This document shows, piece after piece, positions 16,523 to 25,486 of a stretch of DNA of 64,000 bases (the stretch's first letter is position 1; every line of letters starts with the position of its first letter). Source of the DNA: an uncultured Candidatus Melainabacteria bacterium (GTDB taxonomy: Bacteria > Cyanobacteriota > Vampirovibrionia > Gastranaerophilales > Gastranaerophilaceae). The translations under genes and the position numbers were made by a program. The stretch lies in the NCBI GenBank assembly GCA_934754515.1, contig CAKVIG010000003.1, positions 124,001 to 188,000 of the forward strand, in the 5' to 3' direction. The notes under the pieces were generated by a model. The model saw only the letters and a list, made by a program, of their open reading frames with translations. It was not told where the DNA came from and did no database searches.

Positions 16523-17379
16523 TTTTCTTTATCAGTTGGCAAATCATCTAATATAAACAATCCTAAACGACCCTCTCTAAAGTCCTTAAGAATAAAAATA
16601 GCCGTTCTCTCAGTATCAGGATATTCGCCTTTTATAATCCAATTGCGTTTTGTTGCAATATCTTCTAATGTAAGATTTTCAACATTATAATGTTTGCAAA
16701 GTTCCTCATTGTGCTTTTCGGCAAGCATTTCCAAAAGTGCTTTTGCAACAGGTTCCGGAGAATAAGCATTTTCAGAAACAGAGCTGACAAATGCCAACTT
16801 CACAGCCTGCATTTGATCATCCTGTTTTGTCGGAATAATTCCCGGAGTATCCAACAAATCTAATTTAGGATTAATCCTAACCCACTGTTGTTGTCTTGTA
16901 ACACCTGCTTTTGCACCGATTTTGGTTTTAGAAGATTTTGTAAGTTTATTTATAACACTGGATTTACCAACATTTGGCATGCCAACAACCATTGCTCTAG
17001 CAGGACGTCTTAATAGTCCTTTTGCCATCAAAGCTTGAATTTTAGGTTCACTAAGTTCAACAGCTTGTTTTACAACTTGCGGTAATTCTTTCGCACTCTT
17101 TGCATCAGAAATAATCACGGGACAGCCTGTCGTTTCCTTTAAGTAACCAACCCAGTTTTTAAGTTCGTTTTTATCAACCAAATCTGCTTTATTCAACAAA
17201 AGAAGCCTTGGTTTTTCTCCCAAGAGCTTCTTAATGTTTGCATAACTGCTACTTAAAGGTAATCTGCTATCACGTACCTCAATAATCACATCAACTAAAT
17301 TTAATTTTTCCTTAAGTTGACGCTCTGCTTTCGCAATATGACCTGGGTACCAGTGAATATGCAACTTATCTTTTTTCAA
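16519..17379 (-). CDS. rbgA: Ribosome biogenesis GTPase RbgA/YlqF
   Basis: This circularly permuted GTPase acts in late assembly of the 50S subunit. It has 286 residues. The permuted motif order is visible: G4 LLNKADLV (63-66 NKAD) comes first, then G1 GMPNVGKSS (133-141), then G3 LLDTPG (177-180). The N-terminal LHIHWYPGHIAKAERQLKE is the family signature, and a helical RNA-binding tail follows residue 200. It overlaps the end of rplS by 14 bases, a common pairing that links the GTPase to ribosomal protein production. Confidence 0.95.
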   Translation of the reverse strand: MKKDKLHIHWYPGHIAKAERQLKEKLNLVDVIIEVRDSRLPLSSSYANIKKLLGEKPRLLLLNKADLVDKNELKNWVGYLKETTGCPVIISDAKSAKELPQVVKQAVELSEPKIQALMAKGLLRRPARAMVVGMPNVGKSSVINKLTKSSKTKIGAKAGVTRQQQWVRINPKLDLLDTPGIIPTKQDDQMQAVKLAFVSSVSENAYSPEPVAKALLEMLAEKHNEELCKHYNVENLTLEDIATKRNWIIKGEYPDTERTAIFILKDFREGRLGLFILDDLPTDKEN

Positions 17380-17719
17380 TTTTTTCCTTAATACGAGTTG
17401 CTTTACCTGAACGTTCTCTTAAGTAATACAATTTAGCACGTTTAACATCACCACGTCTTTGAACAGTGATTTTGTCGATACGTGGAGAGTGTACTAAGAA
17501 TACACGTTCTACACCAACACCTTGGAATACTTTTCTTACAGTGATTGTTTTATTGATGCCTGAACCATGTTCAGCAATAATAGTACCTTCGTAAGCCTGT
17601 AATCTTTCTTTGTTACCTTCTACGATTTTTACAGAAACTCTAACTGTATCACCAGGGTTCATTACCGGTAATTCTCTTGTTGTGTATTCTGCTTCTAAAT
17701 TTTTAATAATAGGATTCAT
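17366..17719 (-). CDS. rplS: 50S ribosomal protein L19
   Basis: This ribosomal protein lies at the 30S-50S interface. It has 117 residues, the standard length. Signature stretches are MNPGDTVRVSVKIVEGNKER, QAYEGTIIAEHGSG, TITVRKVFQGVGVERVF and KITVQRRGDVKRAKLYYLR. It starts the rplS-rbgA pair. The 195 bases upstream, shared with the divergent gene at 17915, are very AT-rich and should contain both promoters. Confidence 0.97.
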   Translation of the reverse strand: MNPIIKNLEAEYTTRELPVMNPGDTVRVSVKIVEGNKERLQAYEGTIIAEHGSGINKTITVRKVFQGVGVERVFLVHSPRIDKITVQRRGDVKRAKLYYLRERSGKATRIKEKIEKR

Positions 17720-17914
17720 GTTGCTATTCCTTATATTTTGACTAACTTTTACTTTTTAGAATTATCATAAATAAAACAAAAACTAAAAACAAGTAGAGGT
17801 TAAGTTTTTTTACAGAAATGTTTACTTTTGTAACATTTTTGCTTAAGATTGTCAAAAAAAAATCTTCACGTTTTTTATAAACACCAGCCGTATTATATGA
17901 AAGGTTTTTAGATT

Positions 17915-19369
17915 TTGAATCCTATATCTAATCATAACATGTCAAAATTCGTCACCAGAATGACAAAAGCTGATGCACTAGCTCCTGTAGTTGCATTGGA
18001 AGCAACCGTTGTTTCGGGAAGAACTTATCAAGCATACAAACGTGGTAAATGGGACGAAGCAAGAGAACGTTTTATTGAAGAATCTATGGGGTCAATTGTT
18101 TGGCTCTGTGGTGTTGCGTCATTGAATAAACTTGGTGATAAATTAATCGGAAAAATATTAAAGAAACCCGGTGCTAATTTTGATGTCGGTACAGATAAAT
18201 TATTAAGAACACCATTTGACAACTTTATGAAAAAAGTTGCACCAAAAGGATTTTCTCCAAAACAAGTTGCTTTAATAAAAGGTGCAAAAGTTATGACAAG
18301 TATAGTATTAGCGAACTTGTTCATAGGTTTTGTAATGCCAAAAGTTAACCAAGGTTTAACTAAAAAATTACGTCATGAAAGACGCTTGGAAAAAGAACAT
18401 AACCAACAAAACAACAAAACTAATCAACCTGCTTTTAAAGGTGGAGCGATTGGTGCTATCAATAAATTTACAAACTGTATAGAAAATACAAACACAGGTA
18501 AATTATTATCTTCTGATGCAGGTATTGCCGGTGGTCGTATGTATAATGCCCGAAGAAAAGAAGAACGTCGTGAAGTATTTATTCGTGACGTTGGTTCAAT
18601 TTATTTCTACATGTGGGCGCAAGGTCATGTCGGAAATCTTTTGAATTTGGCAGAATCAGGTAGAGCTACCAGATTAAATCCTTCAACAGCAAAACTTTTT
18701 GATGAACATTTAGCAAATTATCTTGGTGACAAAAAAATGGATGTAAATGAATTTAGAAAAGCTGTCTTAGGAAATGAACAAGCTCTATCTTCTGATTTTA
18801 AATTTGAAGCAGAGAAACTTTCAGGCTTAGATAAAATGTTTAACAAAAAACCGCTTGAAGTAATTAAATTATCTGAAGCTGAAAAATATATTAAAGATTC
18901 CACAGTTTTAGAAAGAGCGCGAGAAATGTCAAAACTGCAACCTGAAAGAATGGGTGAAGCCGTTCTTACAAAACAACAGTTAGTTGATTCTTTCAACAAA
19001 GCGGAAATCAACGATCCCAAAATGTTAAATAAGCTATTTGAAGAATTTACCGGCGGTGCAAGCACTTCTGAATACAAGTATATTTCTAATAAAAAACTAT
19101 ATAAACTAAAGAAAGAAATGGCTGATTATGTAGATACAATTTGCAAAGCTGCAAAAGATGGCAAGGTTGATAAAGCTTTATTAGACAAAGTTCAAAAGAA
19201 AAACCTAATGTACAATGGCTTGAATTTTGCGGCAGGTTTTGCAGTGGCAGCAGCATTCTTATCAACATTTATACCTAAATTCCAATATTATGTAACAAGA
19301 AAAACAACAGGTGTTGACGCATTCCCTGGAGTTTATGATTTTGAACACCATCAGGAAGAAATCGACTAG
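17915..19369 (+). CDS. Lineage-type protein with duplicated domain and membrane segments, 484 residues
   Basis: I do not recognise the family. The start is a TTG with AAAGG about ten bases upstream, giving MNPISNHNMSK; an ATG eight codons later is the alternative. The protein contains an internal repeat: residues 34-64 (SGRTYQAYKRGKWDEARERF then IEESMGSIVWL) and 206-235 (GGRMYNARRKEERREVFIRD then VGSIYFYMW) share G-R-x-Y, a charged helix and GSI. Hydrophobic segments follow each copy (about 128-142) and another lies near residues 436-452 (FAAGFAVAAAFLSTFIP). An AFKGG motif is at 173-177. A similar charged motif occurs in the protein at 52168-52758. The next small gene is nine bases downstream, so they form an operon. 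Confidence 0.75.
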   Translation: MNPISNHNMSKFVTRMTKADALAPVVALEATVVSGRTYQAYKRGKWDEARERFIEESMGSIVWLCGVASLNKLGDKLIGKILKKPGANFDVGTDKLLRTPFDNFMKKVAPKGFSPKQVALIKGAKVMTSIVLANLFIGFVMPKVNQGLTKKLRHERRLEKEHNQQNNKTNQPAFKGGAIGAINKFTNCIENTNTGKLLSSDAGIAGGRMYNARRKEERREVFIRDVGSIYFYMWAQGHVGNLLNLAESGRATRLNPSTAKLFDEHLANYLGDKKMDVNEFRKAVLGNEQALSSDFKFEAEKLSGLDKMFNKKPLEVIKLSEAEKYIKDSTVLERAREMSKLQPERMGEAVLTKQQLVDSFNKAEINDPKMLNKLFEEFTGGASTSEYKYISNKKLYKLKKEMADYVDTICKAAKDGKVDKALLDKVQKKNLMYNGLNFAAGFAVAAAFLSTFIPKFQYYVTRKTTGVDAFPGVYDFEHHQEEID

Positions 19370-19377
19370 GAGGAAAT

Positions 19378-19596
19378 ATGAAAATTCAAGCAATCAATAA
19401 TACCGCACCAAATACAAATGTAAACAAAAGAAATCTAAATTTTGGTTGGTTTGGTGGACCAATGGAACAAAATATAACTTCTAAAACCTCTCGAATTAAA
19501 GATTTTAAATACACGATGCAAGGAATTGGAGCGGTATTGAAAGAGGCTTTTGATAAAATATTTACAAAATCATTTTGGTTTAAAAATACTCACTAG
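19378..19596 (+). CDS. Small orphan protein, 72 residues
   Basis: I do not recognise this protein. It has a textbook Shine-Dalgarno sequence (AGGAGG) about six bases before the ATG and lies nine bases after the 484-residue protein, so the two are probably cotranslated. The N-terminus, MKIQAINNTAPNTN, then NFGWFGG, is Asn-rich and ends in an F-x-G motif as in several proteins of this window. The rest is a basic, amphipathic helical segment (SRIKDFKYTMQGIGAVLKEA, then FDKIFTKSFWFK). There is no signal peptide. A terminator follows at 19668. Confidence 0.65.
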   Translation: MKIQAINNTAPNTNVNKRNLNFGWFGGPMEQNITSKTSRIKDFKYTMQGIGAVLKEAFDKIFTKSFWFKNTH

Positions 19597-19667
19597 TTTT
19601 TATTTTCAGTGCAGAAAAATTACTCCCACTATTAAAAATTAGTTTTGTTTGTAAACAAATGTAAAGA

Positions 19668-19702
19668 AAAAGATAAGTCTTGAAATTTGACTTATCTTTT
19701 TT
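19668..19702 (+). terminator. Terminator overlapping the next promoter
   Basis: AAAAGATAAGTC / GACTTATCTTTT forms a 12-bp stem followed by T's. Its right arm contains the TTGACT at 19687-19692 that could be the -35 box of the next gene, so termination and initiation share bases. Confidence 0.8.
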
Positions 19703-19719
19703 ACTTTATATATATGTAA
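19702..19719 (+). promoter_or_regulatory. 18-bp promoter-like module shared with 60853-60870
   Basis: TACTTTATATATATGTAA occurs identically here and upstream of the coiled-coil gene at 60894, in both cases 22-23 bases before the start codon. With TTGACT at 19687 it would provide a -10 box. Confidence 0.55.
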
Positions 19720-19741
19720 ACACTTTGTAAGGATTAAGATT

Positions 19742-20095
19742 ATGCTAACATTTAAATCATCAGAAGAAACACATAACACATGCTTTAAATTTATTGGCGC
19801 TGATTCTGCACCTAAGACTACTCACTTGATTTCAAATAACACTTCACTAATTGCTCCTACTTCAAACGAAGGCAGTGCTGATACTTGCAGTTTTTATTCA
19901 GGTCCATCTGATGCAACAATTATGGCATTTGGTGAATCTTGCGGTTCTATTGCTTATGAAGGAGCTGGCGAATCTTGTGGTTCTATTGCTTACACCGGCG
20001 GTGGTGAATCTTGCGGTTCAATAGCATCTGCTTCTGTTTCTGTTTCATCAGGCAGCAGCTTCTCAGGCGGAAGTTTTTCAAGTTATTCTTGCTAA
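19742..20095 (+). CDS. Cys/Ser/Gly-repeat small protein, RiPP-precursor-like
   Basis: This 117-residue protein belongs to no family I recognise. An AAGGA Shine-Dalgarno sequence precedes the ATG. The first 30 residues (MLTFKSSEETHNTCFKFIGA) resemble a leader with an F-x-x-G motif. Residues 64-99 are three tandem 12-residue units starting GESCGSIA (GESCGSIAYEGA, GESCGSIAYTGG, GESCGSIASASV), and the C-terminus is a Ser/Gly run ending SSYSC. There is no signal peptide. Such a leader plus Cys-repeat layout is typical of precursors of ribosomally made, modified peptides, but a self-assembling or structural protein is also possible. The next gene encodes an M16 protease, a class that can process such peptides. 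Confidence 0.7.
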   Translation: MLTFKSSEETHNTCFKFIGADSAPKTTHLISNNTSLIAPTSNEGSADTCSFYSGPSDATIMAFGESCGSIAYEGAGESCGSIAYTGGGESCGSIASASVSVSSGSSFSGGSFSSYSC

Positions 20096-20184
20096 TCAAC
20101 AGTTAATTTATAAAACTCAATGATTTATTTTTCTTAACATTTAGGCAATTTTTCATGTCTAAATGTTTTTTATATAATATGGTT

Positions 20185-22953
20185 ATGAAAGTTGGCAATA
20201 TTAATAATGTTTTTTTTAGAGGCAAAGAAAATCATTCAGCCCCTGTTGGTAATATTACGCCAAATTCAAACTCAATAAGAGAGCTTTCAAACGTTACACC
20301 TGATTTTAAGGTAAATTTGCCAACTCCTTATAAAAAACTTGGTGTAACCCAACTAGATAACGAATTGAAAATCCATTCTTACAAACTTGCAAACGGATAC
20401 AAAGTAAGTGTTGTACCGATGGAAGGCTCACCTGCTGTTGTAAAAAACTACGTCAATGTCGGTTCAATGAATGAAACAGCAAATATTAAAGGTATCAGCC
20501 ACTTTTTGGAACACATGGCGTTTAACGGAACCAACGGAGAAAACGGGCATGTAAAACTAAAAGTCGGCGATTCTTTCAAAAAGATTGATGCAATGGGCGG
20601 TTGGGCAAACGCGAGTACAAATTACGCTATCACTGATTATGTAAATTCTACTCCGCTTTTGAGTGAAAAAGATTTGGAAACACAAATTCAGGTAATTGCT
20701 TCTATGGCAGAGGATTTGAAATTATCAAATGCAATGATAGCAAAAGAAAAGAATCCTGTTTGTTCTGAAATCAACATGATTTTGGACGATCCGCAAACGA
20801 TTGCTTTAGACCAAACAGTTAGAACTCTTTATAACATCAAAAATCCTACTGATGAAATGGTCGGCGGAAGCGTTAAAAGTATCAAGAATTTAACAAGACA
20901 AGATGTGAAAGACTATTACGATAAGTATTACACACCTGACAATATGAACCTTGTTGTGACTGGTGACGTTAATCCTGATGATGTAATTAAAATTGTCGCA
21001 AAGAATTTTAACTCTAACAAAGTTTCTAAAGGCAGAAAATTTGAAGAAAACTTGATTCCAATTAACAAAACCGTTAGAAAAGATTTTGTAAGTGATAAAG
21101 CTACTTCTACCGAAATTATTTTAGGCTTTGCTGGTCCTAAAAACAATGACGTAAAAGAACGTATCGCTTATGATTTAGCGCAAACCTATTTGCAATCTTA
21201 TTCATCAGGCTTAAAACAAAATTTAAAACAGTATAACGCCTCACCTTATATTGATAACGAAAAAATCGGAACAAATCCAAATTGTCCGAGAATGACTTAT
21301 TTGGCAGTGAATTCTGATGATAAAAAGAGCGAACAAGTCTTAAAAACATTATTTGAAACAATTTCTAATCTCAAAGATGTTTCAGATAAAGACTTAGAAC
21401 GCCTAAAACAAAGATTAATCAAAGATAGAAACGAAGCATTCGAAATTTCGCAAACAGTAAACGATAACATCGGAAAAGCTGTGTTAGACAACAATATGGA
21501 ATATTTGAGTGAATACGAAAATATTTTATCAGGTTTAACAAAAGATGACGTAAATAATGCTGTAAAAAAATATTTTGATTTGAATAAAACAGCGGTGATA
21601 CTTGTACATCCTGCAAAACAAGCGAATGTATCATTCCAAGGGAAAGCAAGACAACCTATTGATATTAAAAACATTGAAGAACAAACTCTTCCAAATAATT
21701 TTGACGTAGGTTTTTATGAAACAAAAAACAATAACTTTAACTATAATGTATCTTTAATTTCAGATGTTCCATATCACAAAAAAGCCGGAGTTACGGAAGT
21801 TTTGAATGCTATTTATTCAATGGGAACAAAGAGCAGCAATGAAAACGATTGGAATAATTTTAAAGAAGAAAATAATTTGAAATTGAACGCAGGCTTCTGC
21901 GGATACAGTATTTTTGCCTCTGCTCAATCTTCTCAAGATGATAGAAAACTTGCGTTAGAAAAGACTAAAGAGCTTTTGTATAATCCAAACATAACTCAAG
22001 AGAATTTGAACAAAGCAAAAGAAATCATTAGAGATTCTTTAGAACGACGCCAAGACAGCGCATTGAGTTTATATTACGACAATGAAGCTCATACAAACCC
22101 TTATGCGTTTTCTAAAGACGAAATTTTAAAATCACTGGATAGTATAACAACTACCGATGTAGAAGATTGCAAAAATTACATTTTGAACAATGCAAGAGGA
22201 GTTATAACCGCGAATCTTCCAAAAGCAGATAAAGATGGCTGCAAACAAGATATCATTGACGCAGGCATGAGTTTGGATAAAGTTAAGCCCAATAAAGTTC
22301 AAACATTGGATTTGTATAGCAAAAACACGAAACCTCAAGTTTTAACAAAAGCTAACAACAACTCTCAGGCTGATATAATGCAGGTTTACAAATTTAAATG
22401 TAACAATACTTTAGAAGAAGCTGTTTTAGGTGAAATTACAAACACAATTTTATCAAGCTCAAGCATCGGTTTGTTTGATAATTTGAGAGAAAAACAACAC
22501 CTTGCTTACTCTGTATTTTCTAACATCGAAAGAGAAGGCAATTTAGGCGAAGTTTCCTGCAACATTTTGACCACAACCGATAATAAAGATATCGGCGAAA
22601 TATCTTATGATAACGTAAAAAAGTCAATTGAAGGTTTTACAAACCAAATCGAAGAACTAAAAAACGGTAAATTTACAGATAAAGACTTAGAGAATGCAAA
22701 GCTTGCAATGAAAGCCAAGTTACTTGATAACGAAGGAACAAGTGTAAAATTGTATGCTTTAAGCAGCGGTATGAATTCAAAATTCGGAATTGATTATAAA
22801 AACAAGCTTTACACTTTGATTGATAATATGACTAGAGATGACGTAGTAGATTTTGCAGAAAGAATTTTCAAAAATCCGCCAATATATTCTATCGTAGCAA
22901 GTCAAGACACATTAGATGCAAACAAGGAATTTTTTAATAGTTTAACTTGTTAA
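20185..22953 (+). CDS. M16 (pitrilysin-type) zinc metalloprotease without signal peptide
   Basis: This is a double-domain M16 peptidase of about 922 residues, a clamshell fold that degrades or trims peptides. The catalytic inverted zinc motif is intact in GISHFLEHMAFNG (H-F-L-E-H), followed by the usual downstream glutamate region (SEINMILDDPQ). The second half carries SSIGLFDNLREKQHLAYSVFS, the substrate-binding Arg/Tyr element of M16 C-domains. I choose the ATG at 20185 (MKVGNINNVFFRGK): TATAAT ends six bases before it and no Shine-Dalgarno sequence exists; the open frame reaches back to 20155. The N-terminus has the short Asn/Ile-rich F-x-G tag instead of a signal peptide. Its position next to the Cys-repeat peptide suggests a processing role, which is unproven. 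Confidence 0.88.
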   Translation: MKVGNINNVFFRGKENHSAPVGNITPNSNSIRELSNVTPDFKVNLPTPYKKLGVTQLDNELKIHSYKLANGYKVSVVPMEGSPAVVKNYVNVGSMNETANIKGISHFLEHMAFNGTNGENGHVKLKVGDSFKKIDAMGGWANASTNYAITDYVNSTPLLSEKDLETQIQVIASMAEDLKLSNAMIAKEKNPVCSEINMILDDPQTIALDQTVRTLYNIKNPTDEMVGGSVKSIKNLTRQDVKDYYDKYYTPDNMNLVVTGDVNPDDVIKIVAKNFNSNKVSKGRKFEENLIPINKTVRKDFVSDKATSTEIILGFAGPKNNDVKERIAYDLAQTYLQSYSSGLKQNLKQYNASPYIDNEKIGTNPNCPRMTYLAVNSDDKKSEQVLKTLFETISNLKDVSDKDLERLKQRLIKDRNEAFEISQTVNDNIGKAVLDNNMEYLSEYENILSGLTKDDVNNAVKKYFDLNKTAVILVHPAKQANVSFQGKARQPIDIKNIEEQTLPNNFDVGFYETKNNNFNYNVSLISDVPYHKKAGVTEVLNAIYSMGTKSSNENDWNNFKEENNLKLNAGFCGYSIFASAQSSQDDRKLALEKTKELLYNPNITQENLNKAKEIIRDSLERRQDSALSLYYDNEAHTNPYAFSKDEILKSLDSITTTDVEDCKNYILNNARGVITANLPKADKDGCKQDIIDAGMSLDKVKPNKVQTLDLYSKNTKPQVLTKANNNSQADIMQVYKFKCNNTLEEAVLGEITNTILSSSSIGLFDNLREKQHLAYSVFSNIEREGNLGEVSCNILTTTDNKDIGEISYDNVKKSIEGFTNQIEELKNGKFTDKDLENAKLAMKAKLLDNEGTSVKLYALSSGMNSKFGIDYKNKLYTLIDNMTRDDVVDFAERIFKNPPIYSIVASQDTLDANKEFFNSLTC

Positions 22954-22981
22954 CAACTAACCTTTTCTGTATAATAATCCT

Positions 22982-25186
22982 ATGAAATACGCGTTAGTTT
23001 TAGTTAATATTAAGGGGCTGGGAGTTAAGACATTCAGCTATTTGATACCTGAAGAAATGAAGTCTGCAATTCAAATAGGACAGGCTGTTCTTGTACCGTT
23101 CGGACGTCAAGGTCTAATTAACGCATTTGTTGTAGGTTTCTCGGATTATCTTCCGGGAGATTTTAGGGCAAAGAAAATCAACAAGATTTTAGACCCGACA
23201 CCTTTATTTTCTCTAAAATATCTGAAGCTCTTAGAATGGGTTGCGAATTATTATTGTACCGATTTTGTAACTGTTTTAAACGCAGCTCTGCCGATGAAAT
23301 TAATCGAAAAAAACGCAAAAATTGAACTTTCTGTTGAGTTTCTGAATGATAACGTTGAAGGACTGACAAAAAGACAAAAAGAGATTTTGGCACTCTTAAA
23401 AGAACGCGGGAAATGTTCGCTTATTGAATTTGAAGAAATTGCTAAAACTACGCGCGCTACAATGAAAAAGCTCGCTGAATTGGGTTGCGTAAAAATAGAA
23501 CAAGAATATATTTACAGAAATCCGCTTGCTATATTTAAAAACGTTGAAACCGAGCCACTGTTTGAATTATCTGGGGAGCAGATTACAGCTTATGAAGGTA
23601 TTAAAGCAAAATTAAAATCGCCAAATCCGATTTTATTGCACGGCGTAACAGCCTCAGGTAAAACAGAAGTTTATTTTAAATTAATCAAGGATGTTATTGA
23701 TTCGGGCAGAAATGTTTTATTCTTAGCACCTGAAATAGCTTTAGCATCGCAACTTACAAAACGTCTTGCGCGCAAATTCGGTATAAGAGATGTTGCGATT
23801 TGGCACAGCAGTATTTCGGAAGGCGAAAAATACGATGTTTGGCAAAGACTTTATAAAAATGATATCAAAATCCTTGCAGGCGCGCGTTCAGCTGTATTTG
23901 CACCATTACAAAATATAGGTTTAATCATTATTGACGAAGAACACGAAAGTGCTTATAAGCAAACAAATCCTGCACCAAGATATGATGCAAGAGTAGTTGC
24001 AAGACGTCTTGCGCAGTTTCACCAAGCACCTTTGCTGTTAGGCTCTGCAACGCCTGATATTTCAACCTATTATTATGCAACAAACAATAACAATTTGTTT
24101 GAAATGCGCAAACGTTTTAACAATTCACCGCTTGCAAAACCTCAGGTTATTAATATGCAAGAGTATGGAAAAGCGTCTTATCGTGGAATAATTTCCAAAC
24201 CTTTGCAGACAGAAATAAGTGAAACATTGGAGCGCAAGCAACAGGTTATTTTGCTTATGAACAGGCGCGGATATTCGACTTATACTCAATGCAAAGCTTG
24301 CGGTACGGTTATCGAGTGTCCTGATTGTTCAATCCCGATGATTTGGCATACAAGTGTAAAGAAACTTAAATGTCACTATTGCAACAGAGAAATGAGTTTT
24401 CCAAACTATTGTCCACAATGCGGAAGTGACGCGCTTTCAACTTCGGGAGTCGGCACACAAAAAATCGAAATGCTTATAAAAGAGCTTTATCCTGATGCTC
24501 GAATTGAAAGAATAGATAGCGATATTTTGACAAGAAAAAATGCGCATATTGAGCTTTTAAACAAATTCCAAAACCAAGAAATAGACATTCTTGTAGGAAC
24601 ACAAATGATTGCAAAAGGTTTAGACAATCCTAACGTTACTCTTGTTGGGGTTTTGAGTGCCGACTCTGGGTTCAACATTCCTGATTTTAGAGCATCAGAA
24701 AGAGGTTTTCAACTTTTGACTCAGGTTGCAGGTCGTGCCGGCAGAGGTGAATTTAAAGGAAAAGTTTTATTTCAAACTTATAATCCTGATTATTACGCGT
24801 TCCAAACAGCGAAAGCTCAAGATTATGAAAAATTCTTTGAAACTGAAATTAAGGCAAGACAAGAGTTTGATTATCCGCCGTTTAGCCAAATTATTCGCTT
24901 AATTTTGTCCTCTCAAAACAATTTTAGGGCTGAAAAATCAGCAATGGAAATTGCAATGCGATTGATTACAATGACAGAAAAATTTGGTTTTACGGAATAC
25001 TTGGAAACACTGGGTCCGACTCCTTGTGTTATTGAAAAATTGAACGGGTACTATCGTTTTCAGATTTTGATAAAGAATAAGCTTTCTCAAAAAGGGCATG
25101 ATTTTGTGTCAAAATTCTTGAACAAGATAAGTTTGCCAAAAGATATCAAAATGGCAATTGATGTTGATCCGTTGGATATTCTGTAA
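22982..25186 (+). CDS. priA: Primosomal replication restart helicase PriA
   Basis: PriA reloads the replisome at stalled forks. It has 734 residues. The N-terminal fork-binding domain is followed by Walker A HGVTASGKTE (near 220), the DEEH box (near 317), and zinc-binding cysteine pairs between about 438 and 483 (CKACGTVIECPDC, CHYCNREM, YCPQCGS). Helicase motifs LGSATPD, QVAGRAGRG and the C-terminal domain ending IDVDPLDIL follow. There is no Shine-Dalgarno sequence; TATAAT ends six bases before the ATG, with TTGTTA 16 bases further upstream, predicting a leaderless mRNA. Confidence 0.96.
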   Translation: MKYALVLVNIKGLGVKTFSYLIPEEMKSAIQIGQAVLVPFGRQGLINAFVVGFSDYLPGDFRAKKINKILDPTPLFSLKYLKLLEWVANYYCTDFVTVLNAALPMKLIEKNAKIELSVEFLNDNVEGLTKRQKEILALLKERGKCSLIEFEEIAKTTRATMKKLAELGCVKIEQEYIYRNPLAIFKNVETEPLFELSGEQITAYEGIKAKLKSPNPILLHGVTASGKTEVYFKLIKDVIDSGRNVLFLAPEIALASQLTKRLARKFGIRDVAIWHSSISEGEKYDVWQRLYKNDIKILAGARSAVFAPLQNIGLIIIDEEHESAYKQTNPAPRYDARVVARRLAQFHQAPLLLGSATPDISTYYYATNNNNLFEMRKRFNNSPLAKPQVINMQEYGKASYRGIISKPLQTEISETLERKQQVILLMNRRGYSTYTQCKACGTVIECPDCSIPMIWHTSVKKLKCHYCNREMSFPNYCPQCGSDALSTSGVGTQKIEMLIKELYPDARIERIDSDILTRKNAHIELLNKFQNQEIDILVGTQMIAKGLDNPNVTLVGVLSADSGFNIPDFRASERGFQLLTQVAGRAGRGEFKGKVLFQTYNPDYYAFQTAKAQDYEKFFETEIKARQEFDYPPFSQIIRLILSSQNNFRAEKSAMEIAMRLITMTEKFGFTEYLETLGPTPCVIEKLNGYYRFQILIKNKLSQKGHDFVSKFLNKISLPKDIKMAIDVDPLDIL

Positions 25187-25188
25187 AT

Positions 25189-25293
25189 CAAGGTTCGAAG
25201 ATAGGAAGCGGAGCCATTGGTGCTTTAGGTGGATTTATTATGGGTAAAATTACTGACCATAATACAAATAGTGATGCAAGAAAACACGCTTAA
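25189..25293 (+). pseudogene. Possible remnant of a glycine-zipper protein gene
   Basis: A frame that has no start codon reads GSKIGSGAIGALGGFIMGK and then ITDHNTNSDARKHA followed by a stop at 25291. The Gly/Ala/Ile pattern is that of a C-terminal glycine-zipper segment. It abuts the priA stop, so the 5' part may have been lost. The case rests on composition only. The rest of the gap to 25486 holds repeats. Confidence 0.3.
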
Positions 25294-25329
25294 TATGTTT
25301 ATATTATAATAGAGAAGTGAAGGAATAAA

Positions 25330-25418
25330 CACCTCACCCTAACCCTCTCCTGTAAGGAGAGGGAATAAGAAGTTATGTCATTGCGAGGAACGGTGAGTGA
25401 CGAAGCAATCCATAATAA
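25330..25418. repeat. Two intergenic repeats in tandem (CACCTCACCC family and TCATTGCGAG family)
   Basis: 25330-25369 is CACCTCACCCTAACCCTCTCC then TGTAAGGAGAGGGAATAAG, whose core CCCTCTCC/GGAGAGGG is a palindrome. It is followed at 25376-25418 by TGTCATTGCGAGGAACGG ... GAAGCAATCCATAAT. That second family recurs inverted at 59558-59605. A third motif, TGTAGGGTAAGAAAAGCGTG at about 25424, resembles one near 59661. Confidence 0.8.
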
Positions 25419-25486
25419 ATAAATGTAGGGTAAGAAAAGCGTGAGCGTTCCCACCGAAAAATAAAACTAAAAATACGAGGATAAAT

